64,000 bases of DNA from Thamnidium elegans. Lineage: Eukaryota; Mucoromycota; Mucoromycetes; Mucorales; Mucoraceae. The position numbers and the translations under genes are program-made. Every line of letters begins with the position of its first letter. Within the stretch, counting starts at the first letter, position 1. This document shows, one piece after another, positions 11,982 through 22,577 of the stretch. Under the pieces are notes generated by a model. That model saw only the letters and a list, made by a program, of their open reading frames with translations. It was not told the origin of the DNA and ran no database searches. The stretch is taken from contig JAIXMG010000013.1 in the NCBI GenBank assembly GCA_025201345.1, positions 310,001 to 374,000 of the forward strand. Direction: 5' to 3'.

Positions 11982-13017
11982 TTAATCTTCCAATTCGGTT
12001 AAATATCTTTCTGCATCAAGTGCTGCCATACAACCAGTTCCAGCAGATGTAATGGCTTGACGGTATCGTTTATCTTGTACATCACCAGCGGCAAAGACTC
12101 CTTCTACAGAAGTATGAGTAGTACCAGGTACGGTCTTAATATAACCAGTTTCGTCTAACTCAACTTGTCCTTGTAACAATGTGGTAGAAGGTACGTGACC
12201 AATAGCGTAGAAGAGACCGCTAGCCTCAATGGAGCCTTCTTCGCCGGTCTTGCTGTTACGAGTAGCTACGCTGGTGAGTAAATCACCATTGCCAATACAT
12301 TCTGTAGGTACTGTATTAAAGTGTACAATAACTTTAGGATGTTTCAAAAGTCGATCTGCCATTACCTTGGAAGCACGAAGGACATCACGACGTACCAAAA
12401 CATGAACTTGTGACCCATACTTTGTTAAATAAATAGCTTCTTCAGCAGCCGAATCACCACCACCAACTACAACCAAGGGTTTGTTTCTAAATATGGGTAC
12501 AGCACCATCACAAACGGCACAAGCAGAGATACCATTTTGCCAGTACTTTTCTTCTCCGGGTAAATTCATACGTTTAGCGGAGGCACCAGTAGCAAAGACA
12601 ACGGCGTCTGTTGTATCAGTAGACTCTGCCTGCTCGTCACTTCCCTCACGCCATAACTTGAAAGGACGTGAACTGACATCGATTTTGGTAATTGTTTCGG
12701 TTTCAATGACTGTACCGCAATGAACAGATTGTTCGCGCATACGCTCCATTAATTCACCACCTTGGATACCGGTAGGGAAACCAGGGAAATTTTCAACGTC
12801 AGTGGTAGTAGTGAGCTGTCCGCCGGGAGCAAATCCGTTGGCCATCATACCTTCAAACATAATTGGCTGCATTTGTGCACGAGCCAAGTAAATTGCGGCA
12901 GTATGACCTAAAAACATTTTTTTTTAGTATGCGGTTTTTACATAAATACATATAAAAAAAGACTTTACCAGCAGGTCCGGATCCAATAACAGTGACACGG
13001 TGATGTTGAGGAGACAT
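11982..13017 (-). CDS. trr1: Thioredoxin reductase (NADPH), low-molecular-weight type
   Basis: This flavoenzyme passes electrons from NADPH through FAD and a CxxC disulfide to thioredoxin. There are two exons, 12969-13017 and 11982-12907, giving 324 residues, normal for fungal Trr1. The FAD site is VIGSGPAGHTAAIYLARA at the N-terminus. The redox-active site is CAVC at residues 146-149, followed by DG. The NADPH site is VVVGGGDSAAEEA. The C-terminal FAD motif is GVFAAGDVQDKRYRQA. The ATG at 13017 (MSPQHHRVTVIG) fits the family and there is no targeting extension, so a cytosolic enzyme is likely. The split Gly codon of the GSGPAG motif marks the intron. Confidence 0.97.
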
Positions 13018-13754
13018 ACTTGAAAAAAAAAAAGAATACGGAAAAAAAGAATAAGGAAAAAAAAGAATAACAAAAAAAAAGATCTCTTTTTATATATTTT
13101 AGATTTCTATACTAAATTAGCCAATGAAATAGATTATTCGTAAGCAACTAGAAAATTCTCTTTTGACATGTTTGACTACACCTGGACATTAATGTTACAA
13201 AAAAGGCAAGTTGGAAACAATATAGGCTGTTGTTAAAGTTGAGTTTCTAATCAAGCATCCACTTATATTATCGTCTTTTAAGAGGTGATTCACCTCTGAA
13301 ATGGAGCGAGGGGTATTAGATAATAGATAAGTATTATCAGATTGCTCAGTAGCGGCTCTATTTAAGGAGGGCAGATTTCTAAGATAGGCATAAAACGCCA
13401 GGATGAGGCGAGTTGCTACGAGCATGTTGAACCAAGGTCAAATAAGACACCAAAAAAAAAAAACTATATCCGACAAGATAAAATGAAGCGGTATAGAGTT
13501 ACTATAGAGGTATAAAACCCTTTATAAACTCTCATACTGCTAAACGCCTTTTTTTTTAAAAAAAAAAAAGATCATGCAAATAATGGAATAAAAAAACACA
13601 GTTGTCAGTACAAATACAATAGCTAAATTAAAGAAACGTGTTAAATGTGTTTAACCAAAAGTTTTATACATTTACTAATAGTCTCATATATCAGTAAAGC
13701 ATTATTTAAAACATTTATTTACGAAAAAAAAAAAGTGTAGTTCTTATTTAATTA
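13018..13754. other. Intergenic region upstream of trr1
   Basis: The first 100 bases are A/G-rich leader of trr1. An ATG-initiated minus-strand frame of 76 codons (13195-13425) is not recognisable. A T-run meeting an A-run occurs at 13551-13569. I see no supported gene. Confidence 0.4.
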
Positions 13755-14237
13755 TTAATTAAAGTATGTTTCTCTTGGAAACACATCTGATCCCATCATG
13801 GGCCACCAGATACTACTGCGCCGTACATGGCCAGAGTACCTTGCTTTAAGCTGAGAATTGGCTATAAATATCGCAAGAAAACTAGAACTGCCAAATAAAA
13901 GTATACAGCGCCAAAGTATGTTACGCGTAATTACACGACAGCACTTTCCCCGGAATGTGCTCAGGCCGATCATTTCCCACAGATGGCCTAGGAGTACACA
14001 CTTATTACTCCCAAGTAAGCAGTCGCGAGACACACAATTCAGGTTAAGACCTATATTAATAGGACTACACCTGATAAGTTAACCTTATTATACAAGTTAT
14101 GCTTCAGTACCAATGACTCCTTTGTACAGATGTGATAAATCGAACCACCATGGTTTCACGAAAAGACACCTAGATACAGGCAATCTTTCCATCTTCAGAT
14201 CTGGAACCACCTGTTTCCACTTACGATTTCTTGACAT
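13755..14237 (-). pseudogene. Decayed coding sequence, possibly non-LTR retrotransposon 3' part
   Basis: This patch is more GC-rich than its flanks. Reading down the minus strand, an ATG at 14237 opens 46 codons (containing RLPVSRCLFVKPWWFDLSHL) before TAA at 14097. A second frame downstream has Trp-rich text such as HTLALYTFIWQF broken by several stops. A third frame runs open to 13755. Protein-like text shared between frames and interrupted by stops suggests a relic. The HTLALYTFIWQF-like wording reminds me of C-terminal regions of fungal LINE polyproteins, but that is memory, not a search. It could instead be an old unrelated gene. Confidence 0.3.
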
Positions 14238-14709
14238 GGTTTTAAAACTATAATTATCTAATCTTCATCAAGGATCAGGGAACACCGTCACCAAGACTTA
14301 CGACCAGTCCAAGTTCTTTTTACCGATCCAGTGTCGACTATAAGAGGGAGACCAAAGAATACCAGCTTTTATTTTATTTTATTTTTTATTTTTTTTCTCT
14401 CATTCAAAATTTGTCTGTCAAAATTGTGTATCAAAATTTTCTCTATTGATCTAAGTGACCAGCACCATCTATTTTTCTATTCTATTGTTTACAAAAAATT
14501 GCTTGGACTTTCCTTCAGGAGACAAATAGAAAACTGAAGTGCGAGTTTTTTCTTTTTTTTTTTTTGCGAGAGATGTATACAGAGAGAGACAGAGATTTTT
14601 TTCACTTGATATTTTGGCGTTTGTAGAGTAAGTAAAATAAACAAAAGATACAATATATACAGAAGAAAAAGTATATATAAGAGATTCTAGAGATGTTAGA
14701 GATGCTATA

Positions 14710-14997
14710 GATACAATATATACAATAGATACAATAGATACAATAGATACAATAGATACAATAGATACAATAGATACAATAGATACAATAGATACAATAG
14801 ATACAATAGATACAATAGATACAATAGATACAATAGATACAATAGATACAATAGATACAATAGATACAATAGATACAATAGATACAATAGATACAATAGA
14901 TACAATAGATACAATAGATACAATAGATACAATAGATACAATAGATACAATAGATACAATATATATAAGAGATACAAGAGATAAAATAGACACAAAA
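14710..14997. repeat. 9-bp minisatellite, unit GATACAATA
   Basis: There are 28 units between 14710 and 14961. All are exact copies except the second (TATACAATA). Four degenerate units follow to 14997, and degenerate AGAGATG-type units lie just upstream. The unit length is a multiple of three with no stop on the minus strand, so all three minus frames stay open (repeating IVS, YCI and LLY tripeptides). This creates large false ORFs. No evidence of real translation. Confidence 0.97.
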
Positions 14998-15190
14998 CAT
15001 CCCAGAGCCACCATGGTGATCGACAATGAGCACAACCAGAAGAAGCGTTACCGTGTACCCCGCGCATACTTATGACGGCGTACGCACTACCAGACAGCTT
15101 AGAAGAGAGCATCAGCCCATCACAAGGCTTCAAAGAGCGCCCATTTCGGATACAACTATACCCCCGACAGTAGCACCTGGGATAAAAAAT
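14998..15190. other. GC-rich island next to the minisatellite
   Basis: This 190-base block is clearly more GC-rich than its surroundings and begins with GCCACCATGG, a perfect vertebrate-style start context. The frame from that ATG closes after 20 codons. The other plus frames and one minus frame read as plausible protein for 40-60 codons without family resemblance. It may be the edge of a mobile or horizontally acquired relic. No gene is called. Confidence 0.35.
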
Positions 15191-15929
15191 AAAAAGTGTA
15201 GATTGAAGTAAAACTAGTATACACGTACCGTTAGTTCAGAAGTGATAAAGAAGTAAAGAAAGAGTGGGAAAAAGAATCTTTTTTTCTTTTCTTAAATAAA
15301 AATAGAAATAAGATCATGTCACGTAGAAAAGTGAAGAAGAGTAATTCATGTACTCATAAAAAAAAGCACGGCCTCTTTTTTTTGGACAGTTGTGACACAC
15401 AAAAATTTGGCGTATTAGAAACTATAATAAATTAAAAAAATGGTGATCCTTTACTACTCGTTTTAACATATATCTTTGCACTTATTTTGATTAAAAAAAC
15501 AAACAAGTGACTAAACTTAAAAAAACTATAGAAGAAAAATGTTTCACTTGAAGCGAAAAAATAGTATGATTGAATTCGCCTAGATACGGACTATGTGCTT
15601 GAAGTAGTATGAGTTCGTTTCCTTCTAGTTTTATTAATAAGAAATAACAGTTTAGACAAGGATTGTTCACGTGAAAAAAAGAAAGGAAAAGAAAAGCCTT
15701 TGTCAAGTCATATTAAGAAACTGGCTAAAAGAAGAGACGTAAACGATAAACGAAAGAGAAGATAACCATAGTTATAAACGTTATTAAAAAAAAGGAACTA
15801 TGGTATTTTCATATCTAAATAAAATAAAATAAGCAAGTAGACGTTTTCTAAAAGAGAGATTTTTTTTTTTACTTTTTCACACACGCTCTTTCCTCTCTTC
15901 AATGGTAGTAATGACTACAATACTTGCCT
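15191..15929. other. Gene-free AT-rich stretch
   Basis: I see only A/G-rich and T-rich low-complexity sequence and short frames here; no feature supported. Confidence 0.5.
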
Positions 15930-16400
15930 CAAGGACCGGCTCTAAATGTTGTCAAAGTAATAGAAGAATAGTCCCAGGTAGTTTCTAAAACTTTTTAAAA
16001 TGCTGTCAAGATAATTTTAACACTTTTGGTTCTGTTCTGTTCGAAACTTTATTCAAGACTTTCTTTTGGTCTATTACTTTGATTTGTCACAAGGCTTTGG
16101 TGGTTTACTACTATACTTTGGTACAATACTTTGATACAATACTTTGGTGTAATACTTTGTTTGGTCTCTACTACAAATACTGCCAAAATCCCTTTAAAGC
16201 CTTTACTCCTGCTGTATGCAAAAATTTATTTGAGACTTTGGGTGGGTCTCTTACGCAAAATTTTGGTTGGTTTCTTCCTATACTTTGGTACGCAACTCCA
16301 GTAAAAAAACTCTGGTTCAATACTCTGCTACAAAACTTTATTTGATCTCTACTACTTTTGCTTTTGCTGCAGCTTCTATTCAATACTGTGTTTGGTCAGA
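15930..16400. repeat. Degenerate ACTTTGGT/CAATACTTTG word repeats
   Basis: The words ACTTTGGT, ATACTTTG and TTTGGTCT recur at irregular 15-40 base spacing across this stretch, for example four close copies near 16110-16160. This looks like an eroded tandem array. Open frames here on both strands reflect the repeat and are not called as genes. Confidence 0.55.
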
Positions 16401-16415
16401 AATAGCCGACTCTGT

Positions 16416-16530
16416 AAAGAAAAGGCTCGATTAAGGGCACTTTGCGGGTAACATGAAGAAAAGGCTCAATTAAGAGCGCTTTGTGGGTGCCATAAAGAAA
16501 AGGCTTGCAAGGGCACTTTATGGTTACTAG
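16416..16530. repeat. Three imperfect ~39-bp tandem repeats
   Basis: Each unit starts with AAGAAAAGGCT and continues with a TTAAGRGCRCTTTGYGGGT-like block (spacing shortened in the third). Unit starts are near 16416, 16455 and 16494. They directly follow the degenerate ACTTTGG array. Confidence 0.75.
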
Positions 16531-17314
16531 TCGGGATATGATGATACAAATACTTACGGATCTCACTATCAGCTCTGGTATACCAACCTTTTAACTTAAT
16601 AAAACCAACCTTTTTAAATCTTGACTTAATAAAAAATTAATCTTTGTAAACTTTCTTATCTTAAAAAAAAAACTATTCTTTTAAATAAATAAACATAATA
16701 CCAGTGGTGCTTAGAGATTTGTTAAAGTAGGATATTTCCTTAGCGTTTATATTCAAGTTATTTTCTTTTAATCATCTTTCCGTTATTACGCTCTGCAATT
16801 GATTGTATATTTTCTTTTTCTGTGATGCGTACTGATATTTCAGGAGCTTCATACTTACATTGTTTTTGATTTTATCACACTATAAATTTGGAATACAACG
16901 TAATTCTCTTACGTTAGAATATGGTCCTATTCTTGAATGCTCTAGTGTACTAAAGCTGTTTGTAGAGATTAAAGTAATATAAATGCTTAAAGCCACTCAT
17001 AAAGCAAATATAAAAGATTATCAATGAACATATAGATCGTAAAATGTACAAAGATCTAAAATATGTTAATCATTTAATCTATTTTTTATTGAAATATTAG
17101 GATGAATACCCAGGAAAAGTATTACTTTTCATTTTTAGTACTGGATATACAATCATCCTGAGGGAAAAAATACAGCTTAAGTAAATTATCCAGAAAGAGA
17201 TGAAATCGCGTCATTTAAAAAGCTCCGTTGATTTGACGATTTTTGTTATAAGTTTACCCCGGTTTTCACTTTGCTCTTCTTTCTTCTTCTTTTTTTTTCT
17301 TCTTTAAATATACT
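16531..17314. other. Intergenic region upstream of cysteine synthase
   Basis: AT-rich sequence with no supported gene. A pyrimidine-rich tract (TTCTTCTTC...) at 17277-17305 lies immediately before the cysteine synthase ATG and is probably its leader. Confidence 0.45.
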
Positions 17315-18728
17315 ATGAACCCTTTACGTTTAATTGCTAGACGTGCTTATTCTACTATCCATCCTGGTAGTCGCCCTGGAGTAAAGTATTTCTTTTATGG
17401 GGAGTTTTTTTTTCAAATGAACTGACATTCCTTTTTTTTTTTTTTTTTTGTTAGATTACGAATGGTTTTATTGGAGCTATTGGAAATACACCTCTTGTAC
17501 GTAGTATAATTACGATTACATAATGTTTAAACAATCGAAAACAGAAAAATTCACACGGGTTTACAATAGATTCGGTTGAACAGACTCAGTGAAGAAACTG
17601 GTTCTGAAATTTTAGCTAAAGCCGAATTCATGAATCCTGGTGGTTCAGTCAAGGATCGCGCTGCCTTGTTTGTTGTTAAGGACGCTGAAGAAAGAGGGTT
17701 GATTCAACCTGGAGGAACTGTTGTGGAAGGAACTGCCGGTAATACAGGTATTGGATTAGCTCATGTTTGTCGTGCCAAGGGATACAAGTGTGTTATTTAT
17801 ATGCCCAATACTCAGGTACGCATAATATATATTTAAAAGAGAGAAATAAAAAGTATTGAGTGTGTCGTATATAGTCGCAAGAAAAGATTGATTTGTTGCG
17901 TATGCTTGGAGCTGAAGTTTATCCTGTACCTGCTGTTGCATTTGATAACCCAGAGAATTATAACCATCAAGCTAAACGTCATGCTGAATCACTCAAGAAC
18001 GCAGTTTGGACCAATCAATTTGATAACACGGCTAACCGTCGTGCTCATATTGAAACTACTGGACCAGAGATCTATGCTCAAACGAACGGCGAAGTTGATG
18101 GATTTGTATGTGCTACAGGTACTGGTGGTACACTTGCAGGTACTGCTCGTTACCTTAAGGATATGAAGGGAGATAAGGTCAAGATCTTTTTGGCAGATCC
18201 TCCTGGATCAGTTCTTCACAGTTACTTTGCCAGTGGCCATAAATTGTTTGAACGTAGCGGGTCTTCCATTACCGAAGGTATTGGTCAAGGTCGTGTTACT
18301 GATAACTTGGCTCCTGATGTGGGTATCATTGATGGATCACTCACTGTTCACGATGAGGATACCATCAAGATGCTTTACCGTTTGTTAGATGAAGAGGGTA
18401 TTTATCTCGGTGCTTCTTCTGCGCTTAATGTTGTTGCAGCTGTTGAAATGGCTAAGCAACTTGGAAAAGGTAAAAAAAAAAAATTTATGTTAAAAAAAAC
18501 TTTTTCTCACGCAAATAATCATCATAATAGGAAAGAAGATTGTTACCATTTTGTGCGACGGTGCTTATAGATATCAATCCCGTCTTTTCAGTAAGTTTTA
18601 ATTTATAATATAAAAAGTATTTAGTAATTTAACCTGTGAAAAAAAAAATAGGCCGTCAATGGTTAGAATCCAAGAATTTGTCAACTGCAATTCCTGAACA
18701 TTTACAAAAATATGTTGTTTTACCATAA
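17315..18728 (+). CDS. Cysteine synthase, mitochondrial-type (Mcy1/CysB-like)
   Basis: This is a PLP-dependent enzyme of the O-acetylserine sulfhydrylase fold. The six exons are 17315-17380, 17455-17496, 17570-17815, 17875-18469, 18531-18590 and 18652-18728, giving 361 residues. An Arg-rich N-terminus ([18 protein letters not shown]) looks like a mitochondrial presequence. The PLP lysine lies in [10 protein letters not shown] at residue 64. [16 protein letters not shown] is the substrate loop and [15 protein letters not shown] the phosphate-binding loop. The stretch around RLIQPGG and [16 protein letters not shown] resembles the fungal cysteine synthase 2 branch (yeast Mcy1, YGR012W). That branch sits at mitochondria and has debated activity, so pathway role is inferred. 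Confidence 0.93.
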
Positions 18729-19357
18729 ATATTTTAATAGAAAGTTGCAACAAAAAAAAGTAATGTTAAATAGATTTTTTAATAATAAAGAATAAAAAGT
18801 GTTATATATGACGCTACAATTATTAATATTGCAATTAATTATTTTACTGTGCGATTGATTAGATGAAGCGTATTACATAGTTGTATGCAAACTGAATTTG
18901 AATCATTTTTCTGTGCAACGCAGAAATAATAATTGAACGAGAAAAAGTTTGTATAATTGTCATGAATTGACTTGTTGACCGCTACAAAAAAAAAGGGGGG
19001 GGTAAAGGTAAGCTCACACTCATCTTGTTATAAAGAATGATGATCAAGTTTTAAATGTGTTATCTAATACTTTGTATTATTTTTTTTATTTTTTTTGACA
19101 GCGCAAGAGTAAATCCCAATTCTTGGGAAGAAATTCTATATGAATTGAATCTCCACATAACTTCATCATTACTAGATGAACTACGTTTTATTGGGTGAAA
19201 GATAATAAACTCGGGATCTTTTTTTATGAGTCCAGAACCTTATGCAGGTTAATGATTTTCTAAAACTTTTTCAAGTTGAATTCGGCTTTTTAAATTAAAA
19301 GCAGACAATTTGATTTGTTATTGTGAAACTCCAATCTTCTATTACACCCGCGTTCCA

Positions 19358-19395
<38 letters not shown>

Positions 19396-19463
19396 GGTAT
19401 AAAGGGAGATTGATCGACCCACTTTCTTTTCCTTTTCCTCCTTTTACAATAATAACAATAATA
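18729..19463. other. Intergenic region
   Basis: 3' flank of the cysteine synthase gene followed by AT-rich sequence. It contains a G-run (GGGGGGG near 19000) and an A-tract of about 28 bases (19365-19393) just before the TATA element of the next gene. Nothing coding is seen. Confidence 0.5.
19399..19404 (+). promoter_or_regulatory. TATA box of the 19464 gene
   Basis: TATAAA inside GGTATAAAGGG, 60 bases upstream of the ATG at 19464 and directly after a long A-tract, a typical fungal core-promoter layout. Confidence 0.55.
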
Positions 19464-20144
19464 ATGACTTCGAATTATTTACCTTCTATTTTTCATAAAA
19501 AAGATACAACATCTCTTTTATCAAAAAGAGCGACAATTTCTTCTACAAAGCAATTAGAAGAATTACCACCACCACTTCAAAGGTCAAACACAACACTATC
19601 AAAAGTAAAGAGATTTGGTTCACTTTTAGTTCGAAATAAAAAGACAAGAACAAGAGCAGATAGTATTTTCCCTCCTAGCATTGATACTACCCCATGTTCC
19701 AATTATAGTTTATCTATAACTTCTACACGTAATATATCATCATCAGATGATGAAGATGATGATGAAGATGTTGTAACACCTACAACTACATGTTCATTAC
19801 CATCACATATGTTTGAATTAACTCCTTCTATTCATCAACAACAAACTGCTGTCAACCATCAACAGGATCACATCGACATCATGCCTGTGACACCTGAGAT
19901 CGAAACCAATCAAGACTTGGCTGAGAAAGACGTGATACCAGAAACTAACGCCAGTAGTGTGCTGATGGAAGAACTGGAAACTACTACTGTTGTCGACCCA
20001 GAAACATTATCGGATGTATCGCTGGTTCGATATCATTTGAATTTAGCTTTAAAGGAAGTAGATGAAGTAATTGAAGATGAATTAGATTTTCATCGTCAAC
20101 AAACACTTCAAAATATTCGTGCTACACCTACTTTTTTATTTTAA
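19464..20144 (+). CDS. Hypothetical protein, Ser/Thr-rich with acidic stretch
   Basis: A single exon of 226 residues starting MTSNYLPSIFHKKD. I do not recognise a family. The N-terminal half is basic and Ser/Thr-rich (LSKVKRFGSLLVRNKKTRTR). A Ser-Asp-Glu run (SSSDDEDDDEDVV) sits near residue 95-107. Gln/His-rich text follows, and the C-terminal 45 residues (LVRYHLNLALKEVDEVIEDE) look helical and amphipathic. Frames opening further upstream depend on a GTG codon and the poly-A tract, so the ATG at 19464 after the TATA element is preferred. Probably an intrinsically disordered regulatory or adaptor protein. Confidence 0.7.
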   Translation: MTSNYLPSIFHKKDTTSLLSKRATISSTKQLEELPPPLQRSNTTLSKVKRFGSLLVRNKKTRTRADSIFPPSIDTTPCSNYSLSITSTRNISSSDDEDDDEDVVTPTTTCSLPSHMFELTPSIHQQQTAVNHQQDHIDIMPVTPEIETNQDLAEKDVIPETNASSVLMEELETTTVVDPETLSDVSLVRYHLNLALKEVDEVIEDELDFHRQQTLQNIRATPTFLF

Positions 20145-20879
20145 CTCTTTCTTTTTTTTTATTTTTTGTACCATTAAAATAATACATCCCCATTTGCATC
20201 TCTCTCTCACTCTCTTCTCTTACTAAAAAGAGTTTAAATCTTATTTTATTTTTTTTCGGAATTAAGGGCAAAAAGCTCGGAGAAACGTGGTTTATCCTTG
20301 TGCAATAATAACAATTAATTCACTTGAACAGTAAAAAAATACTTAATCTCTTGATATAAGTTGTTATATCCCTTTGGCTTAATAATAATAATAAAAAAAA
20401 AAAAAGAGACTATAAATAGATAACACTTTACACAAGACCACAATGTCAAGAAGAGGAGGGTACCCTCCAACCCCCCTCTACTCGTATAATATAGTAGCAT
20501 GTCTTAGTCTGGCAATAAAAGGGCTATTAAATTTACAAAAAAAAAAAAAAAATAGAGAGTATACAAGTTGTTGGTGAAAAGGAGGATTGCTTGATTAAAA
20601 GCCAGCATATTTTGGCTGTGTGTACCCAACTTTTCCTTTCTCAAAAGTCATATCCTTTCGTAGATGCAATGTTCTAACCCTTTGCGTTAGCACTATCTTT
20701 TTTTTTTTTCATGCCTCACTAAGTAATATACCGTAAATTGATCCGACGAATAATCTAGCCTTTTCTACTAACATCAAGTACATATATCACGCGTTGTCGC
20801 ATAGGTATAAAAAAAAGGCTTTTGTACGACGAAAAGCCTATCCTAAACATAGGAGGTTTTTATTATAGACATATTATAA
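20145..20879. other. Intergenic region
   Basis: Convergent 3' flanks of the preceding plus-strand gene and the minus-strand Cys-rich gene. Only poly-A/T tracts and short frames are present. A C-rich/G-rich patch occurs near 20455-20480. Confidence 0.5.
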
Positions 20880-21281
20880 TTACTCTGATCCAAACAGTGT
20901 TTCACAATGATTAGCCCAAGCTTTTTTTATATCTTGAGAATTTCCTTTACTATTGGTTAATATATCTTGAAATACACAGGAACCGCAGACAAAATAAATT
21001 ACTTGGGGAGCAGTAGGAATTTCTAAGCTTGGCATAGTTTCTTGTATCTCTCCCAGTGACGCAACTAATACCCAGCCATTATTAGGGCAATCCTTACATT
21101 TAAACTTGATTTGTTCAGCTTGATGGTCTGGATTGAGCGTGCATATCAATTTCATTCTTTCCATGGATAAAGGTTTAAGACCCTGTAGGCCTCCCATTGC
21201 CTCTGCTTCCTTTGCACAAGCATTACAAACGGGTTTATTATTTGCAGTGTTTAGTGAAAGGTTTTTCTCTAATAGATCCAT
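20880..21281 (-). CDS. Small Cys-rich protein, paralog 1 (zinc-ribbon-like)
   Basis: A single exon of 133 residues. Cysteine pairs are spaced as Cys-x2-Cys (VCNACAKE), a lone Cys (KLICTL) with a nearby His (DHQAE), Cys-x2-Cys (FKCKDCPNN), Cys-x2-Cys (FVCGSCVF) and a final Cys in AWANHCE. The 132-residue protein 0.4 kb upstream has the same spacing plus shared words (KPLSMER/EPLFMEK, FKCKDC/FRCEAC, ETMP, KKAWA/KEAWA), so the two are tandem duplicates. The pairs suggest zinc binding. I know no named family and infer no pathway. Being free of introns while intact suggests a young or fast-evolving gene. Confidence 0.75.
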   Translation of the reverse strand: MDLLEKNLSLNTANNKPVCNACAKEAEAMGGLQGLKPLSMERMKLICTLNPDHQAEQIKFKCKDCPNNGWVLVASLGEIQETMPSLEIPTAPQVIYFVCGSCVFQDILTNSKGNSQDIKKAWANHCETLFGSE

Positions 21282-21707
21282 TTCTTTTTGGTTTTTTAAG
21301 AAAAATAACTAAATAAAAAATTGATACTTTTGTATAATGTAATCTATAAAAATGTGACCCTTCTTTTTGTGCTTGGGAAAAAAACTAAAAAGTTAAAAGA
21401 AGGATGTAGTTTATTATTATAACTGTTGAAATTAGCAGTGTTATGTGAGCGATTTTTAAACTGCTAAATCTCTGTGAGCTTTTTTTCTAGTAGTGGACTT
21501 TCAAGCAGATTTTTTCTCTAGCATAATTGCTCTTGTTGTTAGATTCAAGATTGAATTTCTTCCAGATTTCGGTTATCCTTAAATAGAGACGCTACTGTAA
21601 CAACTTTAGTTATCGGTTGGGAGATTTTATTCATAGTTTTAACAGTATATGAAGAAAAATAAGCAGTTATATGATCAAGAGGTTTTTTTATTAGAAAGAT
21701 TTAAATA

Positions 21708-22106
21708 TTAATCTAATCCTTGTACTTTATCACAGAGTCTAGCCCAAGCTTCTTTCAAATCATCAAAAGGTCCTACCTTATTTACTTGCTCTTGTATATC
21801 ATCTTTGCATATACCGCAAAAGACAAAAGTTTGTCTGAAAGCCGCAGGAAACGTTGTTTCGGGCATAGCATTTATTGCGTCGTCCAATAGTACATTTCTT
21901 TCCCAGTTATTGCAAGCCTCGCATCTGAATTCGATATATTCCCATTGATGACTTGTGTCGTTTTTACATATAATTTTCCATTTTTCCATAAATAAAGGTT
22001 CAAGTTGGTCCAGTTCTTCATTTGATTTGGCGTTTTCCGAACAAATAGTGCAGAAAGGTTCATGAGTTTTAACGTCCACTGAAATCAAAGTGCTAAATGT
22101 AACCAT
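21708..22106 (-). CDS. Small Cys-rich protein, paralog 2 (zinc-ribbon-like)
   Basis: A single exon of 132 residues beginning MVTFSTLISVDVKTHEP. The cysteine framework equals that of the neighbour: FCTICSEN, KIICKND with SHQWEY, FRCEACNN, FVFCGICKDD and ARLCDK. Trp residues near the second pair (NNWERN, NNGWVL in the paralog) and the MPETTFPAAF/MPSLEIPTAP segment also align. I judge identity at roughly one third by eye. The 426-bp spacer to paralog 1 contains its promoter and nothing else recognisable. Function unknown. Confidence 0.75.
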   Translation of the reverse strand: MVTFSTLISVDVKTHEPFCTICSENAKSNEELDQLEPLFMEKWKIICKNDTSHQWEYIEFRCEACNNWERNVLLDDAINAMPETTFPAAFRQTFVFCGICKDDIQEQVNKVGPFDDLKEAWARLCDKVQGLD

Positions 22107-22577
22107 TTTTTAAGAAAAAAGAGTGCAACCTTTAAAAAAAAGATGACGCTTCTTTTGTACTAGTTTATTGAAGTAATACATTGCGTTACATTTGACTGCT
22201 TAAAAATAAAGCAACTTCTCTTTCACTTAAACATATCAGACGTATATGCTTATATCAATTATTGTCACAGCTAAAATTGAATAAGTTGTGTACTACTTCA
22301 AATTAGATATAAATTACTTTAAAATATAAACTCAATAAAAGGACATCTTTTTACCACACTGCATTTATTACTATAAGACTGTTACACCAAGAAACCAGAT
22401 TTGAAAAATAATTGTAGACCAAGTCGTTGACTTGATATAAAAAATATAAGATCATCAAGCTTGAAGCTGCTATTAAACGATTTACTATATTTGGTCTTTT
22501 TTTTATTTTATTGTTTTTGACCGTGAATATCTGAAATTGACTAATGCTATTGTCTTACAAAGTAAGGTTTTAGAAAT
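22107..22577. other. Intergenic region
   Basis: AT-rich sequence between the Cys-rich paralogs and the Vps18 relic; nothing recognisable. Confidence 0.5.

Noticed and set aside
14130..14160. TTCGA-containing sequence resembling a tRNA B box on the minus strand
   Set aside because: The flanking bases do not form a T-arm or acceptor stem. No tRNA or rRNA was found elsewhere in the window.
14469..15133. Three overlapping long minus-strand ORFs of repeating IVS, YCI and LLY tripeptides
   Set aside because: They are artefacts of a stop-free 9-bp minisatellite; all frames are open equally and there is no start context or domain.
16079..16383. Opposed 70-88 codon ORFs
   Set aside because: They lie in degenerate ACTTTGG repeat words, which keep frames open by composition.
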